Part shown: piece after piece, positions 37,303-48,307 of the stretch
Layout: every line of letters begins with the position of its first letter
Position numbering within the stretch: the stretch's first letter is position 1
Assembly: GCF_963556105.2 (NCBI RefSeq)
Contig: NZ_OY829945.1
Location: forward strand, 260,501-324,500
From: an uncultured Tolumonas sp.
Lineage (GTDB): Bacteria; Pseudomonadota; Gammaproteobacteria; Enterobacterales; Aeromonadaceae
Direction of reading: 5' to 3'
Length of the DNA: 64,000 nucleotides
Translations under genes and position numbers: made by a program
The notes under the pieces: model-generated
What the model was told of the DNA's origin: nothing
Seen by the model: only the letters and a program-made list of their open reading frames with translations
Databases searched by the model: none

Positions 37303-40300
37303 GTGCGTTGGCGTGGCATAGTGCGTGGAAGCGCCATTTTACTGGCCGGTGTTTTTGCGGTATTGGCTGTGCTGGTTACGGCGCTGCGTTTTGGGCTTCC
37401 TGATTTACAGTCGCACCGTGACTGGTTATTGCGCCAGTTCCTGCCAGCGGGTGTAACGGCATCGGTAGAACATCTTGGTTGGCACTGGCAAAATTACGGT
37501 CTGCAATTAGAGCTGGATGATGTTTCCGTCGAGCAACGCGGCGCTACATCAGTGAACCTGCAGGCAAAAAAAGTACAACTACACTGCAATCCATTTCTAC
37601 AATTCTGGAAAACGCATGGCTGCCTAGCGCAATTACAAGCCGATCAGCTGCAACTGACCATTCAACTGCCTAAATCAGAACAAACAGTTAACTCGCCATT
37701 ACCGGCCTTGAATGACTACTTACCCTTATTGCTGGAACAACTACAGCAAATCAGCGTGACCAATAGTCAGATCAGGCTGTCTCGTCAGCAGCAATTGTTG
37801 GCGGAAATTCATATCGAACAACTGTATACCGATAATAGTGCCGGACAACACCGGTTGTATGCCCGCACCGCATTAGCCCAACAAGCGCTGGTGGTACCGT
37901 TGTTACTGCAGGCCGAATTACAAGGTGCGGCTACAGTTGAAAATTTGGCAGGCCATATTTATCTGGCGACAGAATCGCAGGTTGCAAAACAGTTGGGTGC
38001 TTTATTGCCGGCGCCGTTAGCGGCGAATGTGCAATCCATTCATGGTGCGTTAGCTTTTCAGTTGTGGTTAGAGCGCACACCAGGGCAATGGCAAAGCGCG
38101 TTGTTGCAATTGGGTTTAAACCGGCTGGGTTGGCAACAGGCAGAAAAAACGCATAGCTTAGAATTACAAGGTGGCGAGCTGATCTGGCAGCGTCAGCCGG
38201 ATGGTTGGCAATTACGCAGCCAAGGGTTACAGCTGCACAGCGAAAACCAGCCATGGCGTGATTGGCAGTTACAACTCGATAAACATGCGATGCAATATGC
38301 CGGACAGATGGATCCGCTCCAGCTGAGTGAGTTAACCCCCTTGGCTGGCTTATTCTTGCCGATGGATTCTGTTGCCTCGGAAGCATTGCGAACACTGGCG
38401 CCACAAGGGCAACTAAATGAGCTGCGTTTTTCTCGTGATGCGAAGCATGACAACTGGTTGTTTACTGGCCAGTTGCAACAAATGCAGTGGCAACGTTGGA
38501 AAATGGTGCCGGGGTTACATCAAATTGATGCGGCTTTTAGTCTGTCACCCAAAGGCATTGCGTTGTCACTCCAGCAATTGGAGCCGCAAAACTGGGATCT
38601 GCAGCCGTATTTTGAAAAGCCCTGGCCCGTGCATGCTTTTTCGGCGGACCTGAATTGGCAAATGCAAGATGGCAGTTGGGCGCTAACAGCCGATCAGGTG
38701 CAGCTAAATACGGATGTGGTGAACACCACGACGCAATTTCGTTTAAGCCAAGATGCCGCGCAGCCGTTGTTTTTGGCGCTGGATAGCCGTGTCGATTTGC
38801 AAGATGCCAGTCAGGCGCATTTCTATTTCCCGCATGGTGCCATGGGTGAGCCGGTTATTGATTACCTGACCAAAGCCTTACAGGGCGGACAAGCGAAGAA
38901 TGCGAAGATCCTGTGGCATGGTTCCTTCCACGATTTTCCTTTTGCCGAACACAATGGCGTATTTCAGGCTTGGGTGCCGTTGCGCAATGCCACGTTCCAG
39001 TTTGGTGACGGGTGGCAACCATTACACCAAATGGCGTTAGATTTGCTGTTTGAAAATGATCGACTGGATATGCAAAGCGACCATGCCCTGCTGGGTGAAG
39101 CGAGTACTCCACGTCTGCATGCCTGGTTCCCGAAACTGGCACCGGGTGCTCATTTGTTTATTGATGCCGATATTGCCGGCACGGGCGAAGCAGTCAGCGA
39201 TTATCTGTATCGTTCACCCTTGCAGGAATCGGTTGGCGCTGCTTTGCGTGCCGTACAGATCCAAAAGCCGCTGACTGGTGCCTTGCAGTTAGATATCCCA
39301 TTAGATGGGGGCGCCGTTAAGGTTAATGGCGACGTCAAACTGGCTGGCAACAGCCTGTATATTCCAAGCTTGGATCTGCCGCTGGAACAACTGCAAGGTG
39401 ATTTAACTTTTGATGACAATAAGACCGGCAGCAATGGCTTACAGGCTTCGTTGTGGGGGCAACCGCTGCAAATACAATACGCCGGTGAGCAAAAGGAAAA
39501 AGAGTATCAGGTTAAATTAGGTCTGAATGGTGAATGGGCTAACCAGCGCGATAAAGTGTTGCCAAGTTTAGCCCATCAAACTTTGCAGGGAAAAGCGAAC
39601 TGGCAAGGTGCTTTGGATCTGCATTTGTATAATGGCGGGCATTATTTCTACGATGCCCAACTCAGTAGCCCGCTCAGTGCATTGGCGCTGGAGCTGCCGG
39701 CACCGTATAACAAACCGGCTGGACGGAATTGGCCGTTACAGGTCAAGGTCACCGGCAATCAAGAAAGCAGTGTGATCACAGGTTCATTGAATCATGAATG
39801 GCAACTGCAAGCCGATTGGGTGCCGGAGCAAAAACAATTCCGCCGTTTCTGGTTGGATAATCAGGTCATTGAGCGCAGTGCCGGGCCGCGTTTACCTTTC
39901 TCGGTTAGTACTATTTTAAGTGAAGCTGATGTGTCAGCCTGGCTGGATTGGTGGCAACGCTGGCCGAGCAATGGCCAACAAGCGGTTAACCAACTCTTTC
40001 CTGCGATTGGTGCCATTGATGTGCGGGTCGATAAATTACATCTCGCCGATCAATTGTGGCGTGATGTTCGCCTCAGCATGAGCCCGGATCGCAATGGCAG
40101 CAAGATCTGGCTGGAAAGCAGTAAGGCACAGGGTTTGATCCAATTGCCAGCGAGCAAAGAGAAGCCGATCCAGATTGATATGGCCCGATTATATTGGGCG
40201 GACAGTGGTGATGAACAACCGCCGGCAGCCCCCATGAGCCTGACCACGCAACAAGCGTGGCTGGCGCGGTGGCCAAATTTACGTTTTAGCTGTCAGGATT

Positions 40301-41121
40301 GCCGTTATGGTGGCAATACGCTGGGGCAGATCAGCGGTCATTTGTATCCGGTTAAACAGGGCGGCGAAGTTCGCGATCTGCACTGGCAGGTGGCGAACTC
40401 TCAATTTGATGGTCAGGCCAGTTGGCTGATCCAAGATAACCAGCCTCGCAGCACCTTACAAGGTAAATTTGTTAGCAATAATACCGAGTTATTTTTAGGG
40501 CATTTTGGTTTTGACCCGGGTCTGACCGGCACCAAAAGCCAGCTGGATCTAGATTTATCCTGGCCTGGAGCATTACCACAGCCCCATTTTGCGACCTTAA
40601 ACGGTGAAATCAAAATGGAAACCGGCGAGGGTATTTTGCGGGAAGTGAAAAATACCAGCGGTAATCGGTTGTTATCTCTGTTTTCGTTAGATGCCATTGT
40701 GCGTCGTATCAGCCTCGATTTCCGCGATATCTTTGGTGAAGGTCTCTATTTCAAAAAAATGAGCTTCAGCAGCAAACTGGATCGGGGTGTGCTGCGTAAT
40801 GATGATCTGTTGCTGCAAAGTAATTCCGGTGATCTGCGCGGGCATGGTATTGTCGATTTAGGGCAAAAACAGATCGATTATCAGGTGACGTTTTCACCGA
40901 CGTTAACCGGCGGTTTTGGTGTTGCCACGGCGTTTGCCATTACGCCGATCACCGGTATTGCCGTATTAGCGGCCACCACGATTTTGCAGCCGGTGTTTGA
41001 TGTGATCACCCAAGTGAGTTATTCCGTCAAAGGTGATATTGCCAAGCCCAAAATTACCGAGCTGGGTCGAAAACAAGAGAAGGTTAAATTGCCGGCGCCA
41101 GTAACCAAGGAGAGCAAGTGA
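37303..41121 (+). CDS. yhdP: AsmA-like inter-membrane lipid transport protein YhdP
   Basis: 1272 residues (E. coli YhdP about 1266): N-terminal transmembrane anchor (about 9-30), a long periplasmic beta-groove repeat region of the DUF3971 type and a C-terminal AsmA_2 segment with FSLDAIVRRISLDFRDIFGEG. YhdP bridges inner and outer membranes and, with TamB and YdbH, moves phospholipid to the outer membrane. The GTG start directly follows the rng stop, as in the E. coli mre-rng-yhdP-tldD order. The gene is intact, in contrast to the region just before it. Confidence 0.93.
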   Translation: MRWRGIVRGSAILLAGVFAVLAVLVTALRFGLPDLQSHRDWLLRQFLPAGVTASVEHLGWHWQNYGLQLELDDVSVEQRGATSVNLQAKKVQLHCNPFLQFWKTHGCLAQLQADQLQLTIQLPKSEQTVNSPLPALNDYLPLLLEQLQQISVTNSQIRLSRQQQLLAEIHIEQLYTDNSAGQHRLYARTALAQQALVVPLLLQAELQGAATVENLAGHIYLATESQVAKQLGALLPAPLAANVQSIHGALAFQLWLERTPGQWQSALLQLGLNRLGWQQAEKTHSLELQGGELIWQRQPDGWQLRSQGLQLHSENQPWRDWQLQLDKHAMQYAGQMDPLQLSELTPLAGLFLPMDSVASEALRTLAPQGQLNELRFSRDAKHDNWLFTGQLQQMQWQRWKMVPGLHQIDAAFSLSPKGIALSLQQLEPQNWDLQPYFEKPWPVHAFSADLNWQMQDGSWALTADQVQLNTDVVNTTTQFRLSQDAAQPLFLALDSRVDLQDASQAHFYFPHGAMGEPVIDYLTKALQGGQAKNAKILWHGSFHDFPFAEHNGVFQAWVPLRNATFQFGDGWQPLHQMALDLLFENDRLDMQSDHALLGEASTPRLHAWFPKLAPGAHLFIDADIAGTGEAVSDYLYRSPLQESVGAALRAVQIQKPLTGALQLDIPLDGGAVKVNGDVKLAGNSLYIPSLDLPLEQLQGDLTFDDNKTGSNGLQASLWGQPLQIQYAGEQKEKEYQVKLGLNGEWANQRDKVLPSLAHQTLQGKANWQGALDLHLYNGGHYFYDAQLSSPLSALALELPAPYNKPAGRNWPLQVKVTGNQESSVITGSLNHEWQLQADWVPEQKQFRRFWLDNQVIERSAGPRLPFSVSTILSEADVSAWLDWWQRWPSNGQQAVNQLFPAIGAIDVRVDKLHLADQLWRDVRLSMSPDRNGSKIWLESSKAQGLIQLPASKEKPIQIDMARLYWADSGDEQPPAAPMSLTTQQAWLARWPNLRFSCQDCRYGGNTLGQISGHLYPVKQGGEVRDLHWQVANSQFDGQASWLIQDNQPRSTLQGKFVSNNTELFLGHFGFDPGLTGTKSQLDLDLSWPGALPQPHFATLNGEIKMETGEGILREVKNTSGNRLLSLFSLDAIVRRISLDFRDIFGEGLYFKKMSFSSKLDRGVLRNDDLLLQSNSGDLRGHGIVDLGQKQIDYQVTFSPTLTGGFGVATAFAITPITGIAVLAATTILQPVFDVITQVSYSVKGDIAKPKITELGRKQEKVKLPAPVTKESK

Positions 41122-41942
41122 TGCAGTTGGTCGCACTACAAATTAATGCTCAGGCCGATTGGTTGCAAAATCGAGCCCAAATTGCCACCTTGTTGCAACG
41201 TTTGCCTGTTGAGCGCCCGTGTCTGGTGTTATTACCGGAAAACTTCGCGTGTATGGGAGCACCACACGATTATCAACAACTTGCGGAACCGTTAGGTTCC
41301 GGTCGTGTGCAGCGCCAGCTGAGCGAGTGGGCAAAAGAGTTTGGTATCTGGCTGGTGGCGGGGTCATTACCGACTTTGTTACCCCAGCAAAACCGGGTAC
41401 ACACTACATCGCTGGTGTTTAATCCGCAGGGTGAACTGGCCGGTTTTTATCACAAATTACATCTGTTTGATGTTGATGTCGCTGATGCGCGTGGTCGCTA
41501 CCGTGAATCGGATGCCTTTATGGCCGGCCATGAAACCTGCGTGGTGGCATCCCCGTTTGGTGGACTCGGGCTCAGCATCTGTTATGACGTGCGTTTTCCT
41601 GAGCTGTATAAGCGACTGCGTCAGCAGGGTGCCGATGTGTTATTAGTGCCGGCCGCTTTTACTAAAGTGACCGGGCAAGCGCATTGGCTGCCATTATTAC
41701 AAGCACGGGCAATTGAAAATCAATGTTATGTCGTGGCGGCAAACCAATGTGGTAGCCACGATGGCAACCGTGAAACGTGGGGCCACTCAGTGATCATCGA
41801 CCCGTGGGGTGAAATATTGGCCCAGCAAGGTTATCAACCAGGCTTGATCGCTGCCTCGCTCGATCGACAAAAAATCGAACATATCCGCAATACAATGCCG
41901 GTGCAGCTGCATGCCAGACTGACTCCGGTCTGGAGAGAATAA
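41121..41942 (+). CDS. Nitrilase-family amidase (Nit, deaminated glutathione amidase type)
   Basis: Carbon-nitrogen hydrolase of 273 residues with the full catalytic triad Glu40 (LLPENF), Lys112 (FYHKLHLFD) and Cys154 ([10 protein letters not shown]). The [13 protein letters not shown] block is typical of Nit1-like enzymes that repair deaminated glutathione and of omega-amidases. ATG at 41121 follows AAGGAGAG and overlaps the yhdP stop. It sits between yhdP and tldD, as in several Vibrio/Aeromonas relatives. Substrate inferred only from family. Confidence 0.9.
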   Translation: MQLVALQINAQADWLQNRAQIATLLQRLPVERPCLVLLPENFACMGAPHDYQQLAEPLGSGRVQRQLSEWAKEFGIWLVAGSLPTLLPQQNRVHTTSLVFNPQGELAGFYHKLHLFDVDVADARGRYRESDAFMAGHETCVVASPFGGLGLSICYDVRFPELYKRLRQQGADVLLVPAAFTKVTGQAHWLPLLQARAIENQCYVVAANQCGSHDGNRETWGHSVIIDPWGEILAQQGYQPGLIAASLDRQKIEHIRNTMPVQLHARLTPVWRE

Positions 41943-41946
41943 TTCA

Positions 41947-43392
41947 ATGTTGTTACCGCAAGTCAGTGAACGATTGTTAGCAGCGCATGGTCTGGATCAG
42001 GATATTCTGGCGCAACAACTACGCCAGTTGATGAGTCATCAGATTGATTTCGGCGATTTCTATTTCCAGAGCGGTGTTCATGAATCATGGATGCTGGAAG
42101 ACGGTATTGTTAAAGATGGCAGCTATAACATCGAACAAGGTGTCGGTGTGCGCGCAATCAGTGGTGAGAAAACCGGGTTTGCCTATTCCGATGAACTCAG
42201 CCTAAACGCGTTACAACAAGCCGTGATCGCAGCCCGTGGTGTTGCGAGCAATGGCGGGGATGCCAAAGTGAAGATCTGGCAACCGGCACAACCGCTAGCG
42301 CGTTATCTGGCGTTAGATCCGTTACCGGGTTTACCTCAGCAGCACAAAATTACGCTCTTGGAAGAGTTGGATACTTTTGCCCGCTCGCTGGACCCAGCGG
42401 TCACGCAAGTGATGGCATCACTATCTGGTGTGTATGAAGAAGTCTTGATTGCCGCGACTGATGGCACCTTGGTGGCGGATATTCGCCCGTTGGTGCGTCT
42501 CAGCATTACCGTATTGGCGGAGCGCAATGGCCGTCGGGAACGCGGTAGCAGTGGTGGCGGTGGCCGTTGTGGCTACGATTATTTCTTTGAACTGGAACAG
42601 GGTGAAACACGCGCGCATGGTTACGCCCGTGAGGCGGTGCGTCAGGCTTTAGTCAATCTGGAAGCTATCGATGCCCCTGCTGGCATGATGCCGGTGGTGC
42701 TTGGTGCGGGCTGGCCGGGTGTGTTGCTGCATGAAGCTGTAGGGCATGGTCTGGAAGGCGACTTCAACCGTAAAGGCTCATCCGCGTTCAGCGGTAAGAT
42801 CGGTCAACAAGTGGCGTCAAAGCATTGCACGATTGTCGATGATGGTACGCTGGCTGGGCGCCGTGGTTCATTGAGCGTCGATGATGAAGGTACACCAACG
42901 CAATACAACGTATTGATTGAAAACGGCATTCTGAAAGGTTACATGCAGGATAAACTAAATGCCCGCTTGATGGGGGTTGCTCCAACCGGGAATGGTCGTC
43001 GGGAATCTTACGCTGCGTTGCCGATGCCACGTATGACCAATACCTACATGCTGGCCGGTGAACACGATCCGCAAGCGATCATTGCTTCCGTGAAAAAAGG
43101 CATTTATGCGCCAAACTTTGGTGGCGGCCAGGTGGATATCACCTCCGGCAAGTTTGTATTTTCGGCCTCAGAAGCTTATCTGATCGAAAATGGCAAAATC
43201 ACCGCCCCGATCAAAGGCGCGACGCTGATTGGCAATGGCCCGGAAGCGATGAAACAAGTCTCAATGGTGGGTAACGATCTGGCGCTGGATAAAGGCGTTG
43301 GTGTGTGTGGTAAAGATGGTCAGAGTGTGCCGGTCGGGGTTGGTCAGCCAACGCTGAAACTGGATGAACTGACGGTCGGTGGTACGCAATAA
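41947..43392 (+). CDS. tldD: Metalloprotease TldD
   Basis: 481 residues with the HExxxH zinc motif HEAVGH (262-267) and the TldD C-terminal domain. TldD forms a heterodimer with PmbA (TldE), encoded about 0.7 kb downstream, that degrades unfolded peptides and processes some modified peptides such as microcin B17 and the CcdA antitoxin. Here it belongs to the housekeeping yhdP cluster and is not tied to the lasso genes. Confidence 0.97.
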   Translation: MLLPQVSERLLAAHGLDQDILAQQLRQLMSHQIDFGDFYFQSGVHESWMLEDGIVKDGSYNIEQGVGVRAISGEKTGFAYSDELSLNALQQAVIAARGVASNGGDAKVKIWQPAQPLARYLALDPLPGLPQQHKITLLEELDTFARSLDPAVTQVMASLSGVYEEVLIAATDGTLVADIRPLVRLSITVLAERNGRRERGSSGGGGRCGYDYFFELEQGETRAHGYAREAVRQALVNLEAIDAPAGMMPVVLGAGWPGVLLHEAVGHGLEGDFNRKGSSAFSGKIGQQVASKHCTIVDDGTLAGRRGSLSVDDEGTPTQYNVLIENGILKGYMQDKLNARLMGVAPTGNGRRESYAALPMPRMTNTYMLAGEHDPQAIIASVKKGIYAPNFGGGQVDITSGKFVFSASEAYLIENGKITAPIKGATLIGNGPEAMKQVSMVGNDLALDKGVGVCGKDGQSVPVGVGQPTLKLDELTVGGTQ

Positions 43393-43400
43393 CCCCAAAG

Positions 43401-43430
43401 AAAAAGGCGTGAAGATTCACGCCTTTTTTT
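43401..43430. terminator. Bidirectional terminator between tldD and yjgA
   Basis: A-run (43401-43405), stem GGCGTGA (43406-43412) with TCACGCC (43417-43423), four-base loop, then seven T (43424-43430). It works for tldD on the plus strand and yjgA on the minus strand. Confidence 0.92.
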
Positions 43431-43458
43431 ATCTCGCTCTCATCGGTTCAGAACGCGA

Positions 43459-43983
43459 TTACAGCTGTTCTTCCATGTGTTCACGCAGATATTTGAACAG
43501 TTCACGAAATGCTGCCGGTGGATGGTTCGCGGCTTGTTCTTTCTTCACGCGACTCACCAATTGGCGCAGTTTCTGACGTTCCAACGTATGGCATTCCCCG
43601 ATCACCGCGTTGATTGCATCATCACCATCAGCAATCAATTTATCGCGCCACTGTTCCAGTTTATGCAAACGCGCATTGGTGCTGTTATTACGGCTGTGGA
43701 TCTGATCCAGCACGGCTTTAATTTCGGTAATATCACGGTTACGCATCATTTTACCGACAAACTGCAGGTGGCGGCGCAGTGCTTCGTGTTTACCTTTTAG
43801 CTTATGCCCCATGGCAATGGCGTCGATAAGATCTTCATCCAGTGGCACACGCTCCAGCTCAGCAGGCTTTAAGTTGACCAGCTCTTCGCCCAGTTTTTGC
43901 AACGCAGCGGCTTCACGTTTCAGACCTGTCTTGCTGACGTAATCGTCATCCGACTCATCGTGGGTTGGTTTTTGATGATTCAT
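43459..43983 (-). CDS. yjgA: Ribosome-associated protein YjgA (DarP)
   Basis: 174-residue, highly charged protein of the YjgA/DarP family, which associates with late 50S precursors and promotes peptidyl transferase centre maturation. Blocks include ELVNLKPAELERVPLDEDL and RRHLQFVGKMMR. The ATG at 43983 follows AAGGAAGAG; an upstream ATG at 44070 is less likely. Divergent from pmbA, the common arrangement in this group. Confidence 0.93.
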   Translation of the reverse strand: MNHQKPTHDESDDDYVSKTGLKREAAALQKLGEELVNLKPAELERVPLDEDLIDAIAMGHKLKGKHEALRRHLQFVGKMMRNRDITEIKAVLDQIHSRNNSTNARLHKLEQWRDKLIADGDDAINAVIGECHTLERQKLRQLVSRVKKEQAANHPPAAFRELFKYLREHMEEQL

Positions 43984-44068
43984 GGTGTCACTCTTCCTTA
44001 ATTCCTCCCTTATATGGTAACAGGTATCTGTGATAGCCTGTGAAAAAATGCAGCAAGGCCAGGCCGAC

Positions 44069-45412
44069 ATGAATTCTCAGGAACAAATTTTACAAGAACA
44101 ACACAAACTCGAACGTGTCGTGAGTGATGCGTTACAGATCGCTCAGGAGTTGGGTGCCGATACCGCGGAAATTTCTATCAGCAAACAAACCGGTATCTCC
44201 ATTAACACCCGTGGCGGTGAAGTCGAAAATATCGAATTTAATAAAGATGGTGCCCTTGGTATCGCGATCTATCGGGATGGCCGTAAAGGCTCGTCATCCA
44301 CTGCGGATCTGAGCGTCAGCGCCATTCGTCGTTGTATCGAAGCGGCACTGGAGATTTCGCGTTATACCGCCGTTGACCCTTGTGCCGGGCTGGCCGATCG
44401 TGACCTGATGGCATGGGACGCACCCGATCTGGATCTGCTGTATCCGGTCGCGCTGGAGCCACAATACGGTATCGAACTGGCGTGTCGTTGCGAACAGCAT
44501 GCGCTGTCATTAGATAAACGCATCAAACAGTCAGATAACGGCAGTTTTTCCAGCCACCATGGCATCAAGGTGTATGGCAACACGCATGGTTTTGTGAAGG
44601 GGTATGCCGCCAGCCGTCATTCCCTGAGCTGTGTGCTGATCGGTGAGCAAGACGGCGATATGCAGCGTGACTACAGTTACAGCACGGCGCGAGAGTTGTG
44701 TGATCTGTGGACACCAGAGCGTATCGCCGAAGATGCGGTGTGCCGAACGGTGTCGCATTTGGGGGGCCGTAAGATCGCGACGACCGAAGTGCCCGTGTTG
44801 TTTCTGCCGGAAGCAGCAAACAGCCTGTTTGGTCACCTGGTGTCGGCGATCAGTGGCGGCAACCTATACCGTAAATCAACCTTCCTGTTGGATAGCCTGG
44901 GGCAACAACTGTTCCCGGATTGGTTCCAGATCAATGAATTTGCTCATCTGCCGAAAGGGCTGGCGAGTTCGCCATTTGATGGCGAAGGTGTGCGCACGCA
45001 AGATCGTTCCATCATCGAAAATGGTGTACTGCAAACTTATCTGCTGACTGCGTATTCGGCGCGGAAACTGGGTCTGCAATCGACCGGTCATGCTGGTGGT
45101 ATCCATAACTGGCGGGTTGATGGACAAGGTCAGAGTCTGGATACGCTGATGCAACAGATGGGCACTGGCTTAGTGGTTAGTGAACTGATGGGGCAGGGTG
45201 TGAACATCGTTACTGGCGACTATTCGCGCGGGGCGAGCGGATTCTGGGTGGAAAACGGGCAGATTGCTTATCCGGTGGAAGAGATCACCATTGCCGGCAA
45301 TCTGAAAGATATGTTCCGTCAAATTGTGGCGGTGGGGAATGATATTGATCCGCGCTGCAGTTTACAGAGTGGTTCGGTGCTGATTGAACGCATGAAAATT
45401 GCGGGGAATTAA
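44069..45412 (+). CDS. pmbA: Metalloprotease subunit PmbA (TldE)
   Basis: About 447 residues, similar over its length to E. coli PmbA (450), including [43 protein letters not shown] and the final MKIAGN. It is the partner of TldD and lacks the zinc motif itself. The ATG at 44069 gives the usual length, with AAGG upstream; in-frame ATGs at 44048 and 44030 are possible. Confidence 0.95.
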   Translation: MNSQEQILQEQHKLERVVSDALQIAQELGADTAEISISKQTGISINTRGGEVENIEFNKDGALGIAIYRDGRKGSSSTADLSVSAIRRCIEAALEISRYTAVDPCAGLADRDLMAWDAPDLDLLYPVALEPQYGIELACRCEQHALSLDKRIKQSDNGSFSSHHGIKVYGNTHGFVKGYAASRHSLSCVLIGEQDGDMQRDYSYSTARELCDLWTPERIAEDAVCRTVSHLGGRKIATTEVPVLFLPEAANSLFGHLVSAISGGNLYRKSTFLLDSLGQQLFPDWFQINEFAHLPKGLASSPFDGEGVRTQDRSIIENGVLQTYLLTAYSARKLGLQSTGHAGGIHNWRVDGQGQSLDTLMQQMGTGLVVSELMGQGVNIVTGDYSRGASGFWVENGQIAYPVEEITIAGNLKDMFRQIVAVGNDIDPRCSLQSGSVLIERMKIAGN

Positions 45413-45422
45413 GCAGAAATGA

Positions 45423-45445
45423 CAGACGGCCGCATAGGCCGTCTG
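45423..45445. terminator. Hairpin between convergent pmbA and yeeX
   Basis: CAGACGGCC (45423-45431) and GGCCGTCTG (45437-45445) make a 9-bp perfect GC-rich stem with a five-base loop, in the 46-base gap between converging genes. T-runs are poor on both sides, so it may be only a weak terminator. Confidence 0.5.
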
Positions 45446-45458
45446 CTAAACCAAGCGA

Positions 45459-45803
45459 TTACTCGGCAGTGCCTTCTTTACGGAAGGTACGTGGGAAATT
45501 ACGCAGCTGTTTGCTGGCTTCACGACGTTGTTTCGACAGCTCAGCGCCGACGATGGTCAGGTCATCCACGCGATCTTCATAATCACCCTTCATGTTGTGG
45601 ATGATTTCCAGAATGTCGTCGTAGCTCATGCCTGGTTTCAGGTATTCGGTCAGGTTAGCCAACAGTGCAACACGTTTCTGGTTGTCACGGATTTTGCGGG
45701 CATTGTCTTCGATTTCACGGGTCATCTTGTTTTTCAGACGAGCCACGCGTACGAATTCCAGAATGTTATTCATTTCGTTGTTTTGCATTGTGTTATCCAC
45801 CAT
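45459..45803 (-). CDS. yeeX: DUF496 family protein YeeX
   Basis: 114 residues of the conserved DUF496 (UPF0265) family; E. coli YeeX is 109. The middle block IRDNQKRV and [26 protein letters not shown] is diagnostic. Highly charged, mostly helical and soluble. Function is unknown. Confidence 0.92.
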   Translation of the reverse strand: MVDNTMQNNEMNNILEFVRVARLKNKMTREIEDNARKIRDNQKRVALLANLTEYLKPGMSYDDILEIIHNMKGDYEDRVDDLTIVGAELSKQRREASKQLRNFPRTFRKEGTAE

Positions 45804-45869
45804 TCTCAGCTTGTTGATTCTTCTCTGACCACTGGTTATTGGCTGTGGTTTGTTCTCATCCTGCCATGT

Positions 45870-46199
45870 TTAAGGCACAAGAGCCAGATCCTGATTTAGT
45901 AAATCGGCCAATTCAATAATATCCATACTCCGAGTCCGCCTTCCAGCAAATATTGCCAGTGGAATTCGCGATGCCACAGTCCGGCGAAAAAAAAATCCGC
46001 CGGCCAGCGCGATGGCCGCCAATGGGTAATAAATCAGCTCACCCATTTGATCAAACAGCGACAGCATCAGTAACCGCAAGGATGTTGGCAGCCAAATCCC
46101 CAGCCAGCCGAGCACGATAATCGCAGGCACAATGCCTAAAGCCAGCGAACTTAGACGTAGTTTCGGAGTCAATGGCATACGCCAGCGCGACAGTGACAT
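45870..46199 (-). CDS. Small membrane protein, probable C-terminal frameshift
   Basis: As written 109 residues, no family recognised. Two clear hydrophobic segments (about 16-36 and 56-72). After GGFFF the frame turns into charged, low-quality sequence. Removing one base of the nine-A run at 45987-45995 instead gives AGLWHREFHWQYLLEG and a third hydrophobic segment ending LLNWPIY, with a stop at 45896-45898 (about 100 residues). This reads as a natural three-helix membrane protein. It lies four bases downstream of rep and is probably co-transcribed with it. Confidence 0.6.
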   Translation of the reverse strand: MSLSRWRMPLTPKLRLSSLALGIVPAIIVLGWLGIWLPTSLRLLMLSLFDQMGELIYYPLAAIALAGGFFFRRTVASRIPLAIFAGRRTRSMDIIELADLLNQDLALVP

Positions 46200-46203
46200 G
46201 GCT

Positions 46204-48228
46204 TTATCCTTTCGCTTTCAGCATGGCGCGTAAATTGGCGATCCCGGTTTTGCCTTTCTCTTGTCGTTGTTCGGCACTGGCGGGCTCCTTGCGTAATTCC
46301 CACTGCAGATCATCTTGTGGCAGTTCCAGCAGGAAACGGCTGGGTTCCGGGTTCATCGTGGAACCAAACTGGCGGCGCTCTTTGCATAACACAAAACTGA
46401 GTTCAGTCTGTGCGCGGGTAATGCCTACGTATGCCAAACGGCGTTCTTCGTCGATATTGTCTTCATCAATGCTGACCTGATGCGGTAGCAGGCCCTCTTC
46501 CATGCCGATCATAAACACATACGGAAATTCCAGCCCTTTTGAGGCATGCAAGGTCATCAGTTGCACCTGATCGAGCTCTTCATCGCCTTCGTTGCGCTCC
46601 AGCATATCGCGCAGGGTAAAACGCGCCACCGCTTCGCTTAAGCTCAGTGCCGGTTCGTCTTGCTGTGGATCGCCGGCCAGCATGTCGGTCAGCCAGCGAT
46701 ATAAGGTTGATACGTTTTGCATGCGCATTTCCGCAGCTTTCGGGCTCGGTGATGTTTCATATAACCAGGCTTCATAGTGAATGTCTTTGATGAGATCACG
46801 CACCACCTCTTCGCTGTTACCGCGTTCGGCATTGTCACTCATGCGGCATAACCATTCGCAAAAATGGCGCAGCGCCTGTAAGCCTCGGCCATGCAGATGT
46901 TGCTCTAAGCCAATCTCAAAACTGGCAGCATAGAGACTTTTGCCGCGCTGATTGGCGTACTGGCCGAGTTTTTCCAGCGTGGTGGGGCCGATTTCGCGTT
47001 TTGGCAAGTTCACCACACGCAGGAAGGCGTTGTCATCATCAGGGTTCACCAGCAGACGCAGGTAAGCCATGATGTCTTTGATTTCCGTACGCGAGAAAAA
47101 CGAGGTGCCACCGCTGATTTTGTACGGAATGCGGTTTTGCATCAGGATCTTTTCCAGCAAGCGCGATTGATGATTACCGCGATACAAAATGGCGTAATCC
47201 TTCCAGCTGGTGCGGTTCATGAAACGATGCCCCATGATTTCCGCAGCGACCTTTTCCGCTTCATGATCTTCATTTTTTGCAGTCAGCACCCGCACTGGCA
47301 TACCGTAATCCAACTCGGAAAACAGCTGTTTATCAAACACGTGCGGGTTATTGGCGATCAAGATGTTGGCACACTTCAAGATGCGGCCTTTCGAGCGGTA
47401 GTTTTGCTCCAGCTTGATTACACGCAGATTGCTGAAATCTTCCTGCAGTCGCACCAGATTTTGTGGTTGTGCGCCGCGCCAGGAGTAGATCGATTGGTCA
47501 TCATCACCTACCACAGTAAAACGGGCGCGTGCGCCAACCAGCAACTTCACCAGCTCATACTGACTGGTGTTGGTGTCTTGATATTCATCGACCAGCAGAT
47601 AGCGAATACGGCTTTGCCAGTGTTCCCGTACTTCCTGATTGGTTTTCAAGAGCAGTGTCGGTAGCAAAATCAGATCATCAAAATCCAGCGCATTGTAGGC
47701 ACTCATCTGCCGCTGATAGCGGTCATACCATTTCGCAAATTTTTGTTCATCCGGCGTGTGCGCGCGTTTCAGTGCTTGCGCGGGCAGAACCAGATCATTT
47801 TTATAGCGCGAGATAGCCTGCACTAATTGTTGTAACAATTCCTTGTCACCCTGTATCTCTAGCTCGGTCAGCTCTTTGAGCAGACTCATCTGATCGGCAT
47901 CATCAAACAGGGAAAAATTGGCTTTCAGTTGCAGATGCTGATGTTCCCGGCGGATCAGATCCAGCCCGAGAGAATGGAAGGTGGAAACCGTCAGGCCACG
48001 CGCCTCTTTACGACCGAGTGTCTGTGCGACACGTTCTTTCATCTCTTTGGCGGCTTTATTGGTAAAGGTGACCGCAAAAATATGCCGTGCCTGATAACCG
48101 CATTCGCGGATCAGGTAAGCAATTTTTGAAGTAATGACCCGGGTTTTGCCACTACCGGCACCGGCCAAGACCAGGCAGGGCCCGGATACATACTGCATTG
48201 CATCCAGTTGTCGGGGGTTGAGTTTCAT
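46204..48228 (-). CDS. rep: ATP-dependent DNA helicase Rep
   Basis: UvrD/Rep superfamily 1A helicase, 674 residues (E. coli Rep 673). Walker A AGAGSGKT (22-29), motif II DEYQDTN, motif [17 protein letters not shown], motif IV QNYRS, motif [17 protein letters not shown] and motif VI VGITRAQ are all present. A 3'-5' helicase that helps the replisome clear protein roadblocks. The N-terminus [11 protein letters not shown]... and the length distinguish it from UvrD (about 720). Confidence 0.96.
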   Translation of the reverse strand: MKLNPRQLDAMQYVSGPCLVLAGAGSGKTRVITSKIAYLIRECGYQARHIFAVTFTNKAAKEMKERVAQTLGRKEARGLTVSTFHSLGLDLIRREHQHLQLKANFSLFDDADQMSLLKELTELEIQGDKELLQQLVQAISRYKNDLVLPAQALKRAHTPDEQKFAKWYDRYQRQMSAYNALDFDDLILLPTLLLKTNQEVREHWQSRIRYLLVDEYQDTNTSQYELVKLLVGARARFTVVGDDDQSIYSWRGAQPQNLVRLQEDFSNLRVIKLEQNYRSKGRILKCANILIANNPHVFDKQLFSELDYGMPVRVLTAKNEDHEAEKVAAEIMGHRFMNRTSWKDYAILYRGNHQSRLLEKILMQNRIPYKISGGTSFFSRTEIKDIMAYLRLLVNPDDDNAFLRVVNLPKREIGPTTLEKLGQYANQRGKSLYAASFEIGLEQHLHGRGLQALRHFCEWLCRMSDNAERGNSEEVVRDLIKDIHYEAWLYETSPSPKAAEMRMQNVSTLYRWLTDMLAGDPQQDEPALSLSEAVARFTLRDMLERNEGDEELDQVQLMTLHASKGLEFPYVFMIGMEEGLLPHQVSIDEDNIDEERRLAYVGITRAQTELSFVLCKERRQFGSTMNPEPSRFLLELPQDDLQWELRKEPASAEQRQEKGKTGIANLRAMLKAKG

Positions 48229-48307
48229 ACCTTGTCACCATTACCACATTGCGTCGGACGAGCAGTATAGCAAAACAGAGGAAAGATACCTTGTAGGAGG
48301 CAGGTCG

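Noticed and set aside
43477-43800. Plus-strand open frame of 107 codons opposite yjgA
   Set aside because: Shadow frame of the well-supported yjgA on the minus strand.
41947-45412. TldD/PmbA as the lasso leader peptidase
   Set aside because: They sit in the conserved yhdP-tldD/pmbA housekeeping region 30 kb away, and the lasso cluster has its own B1 and B2 proteins.
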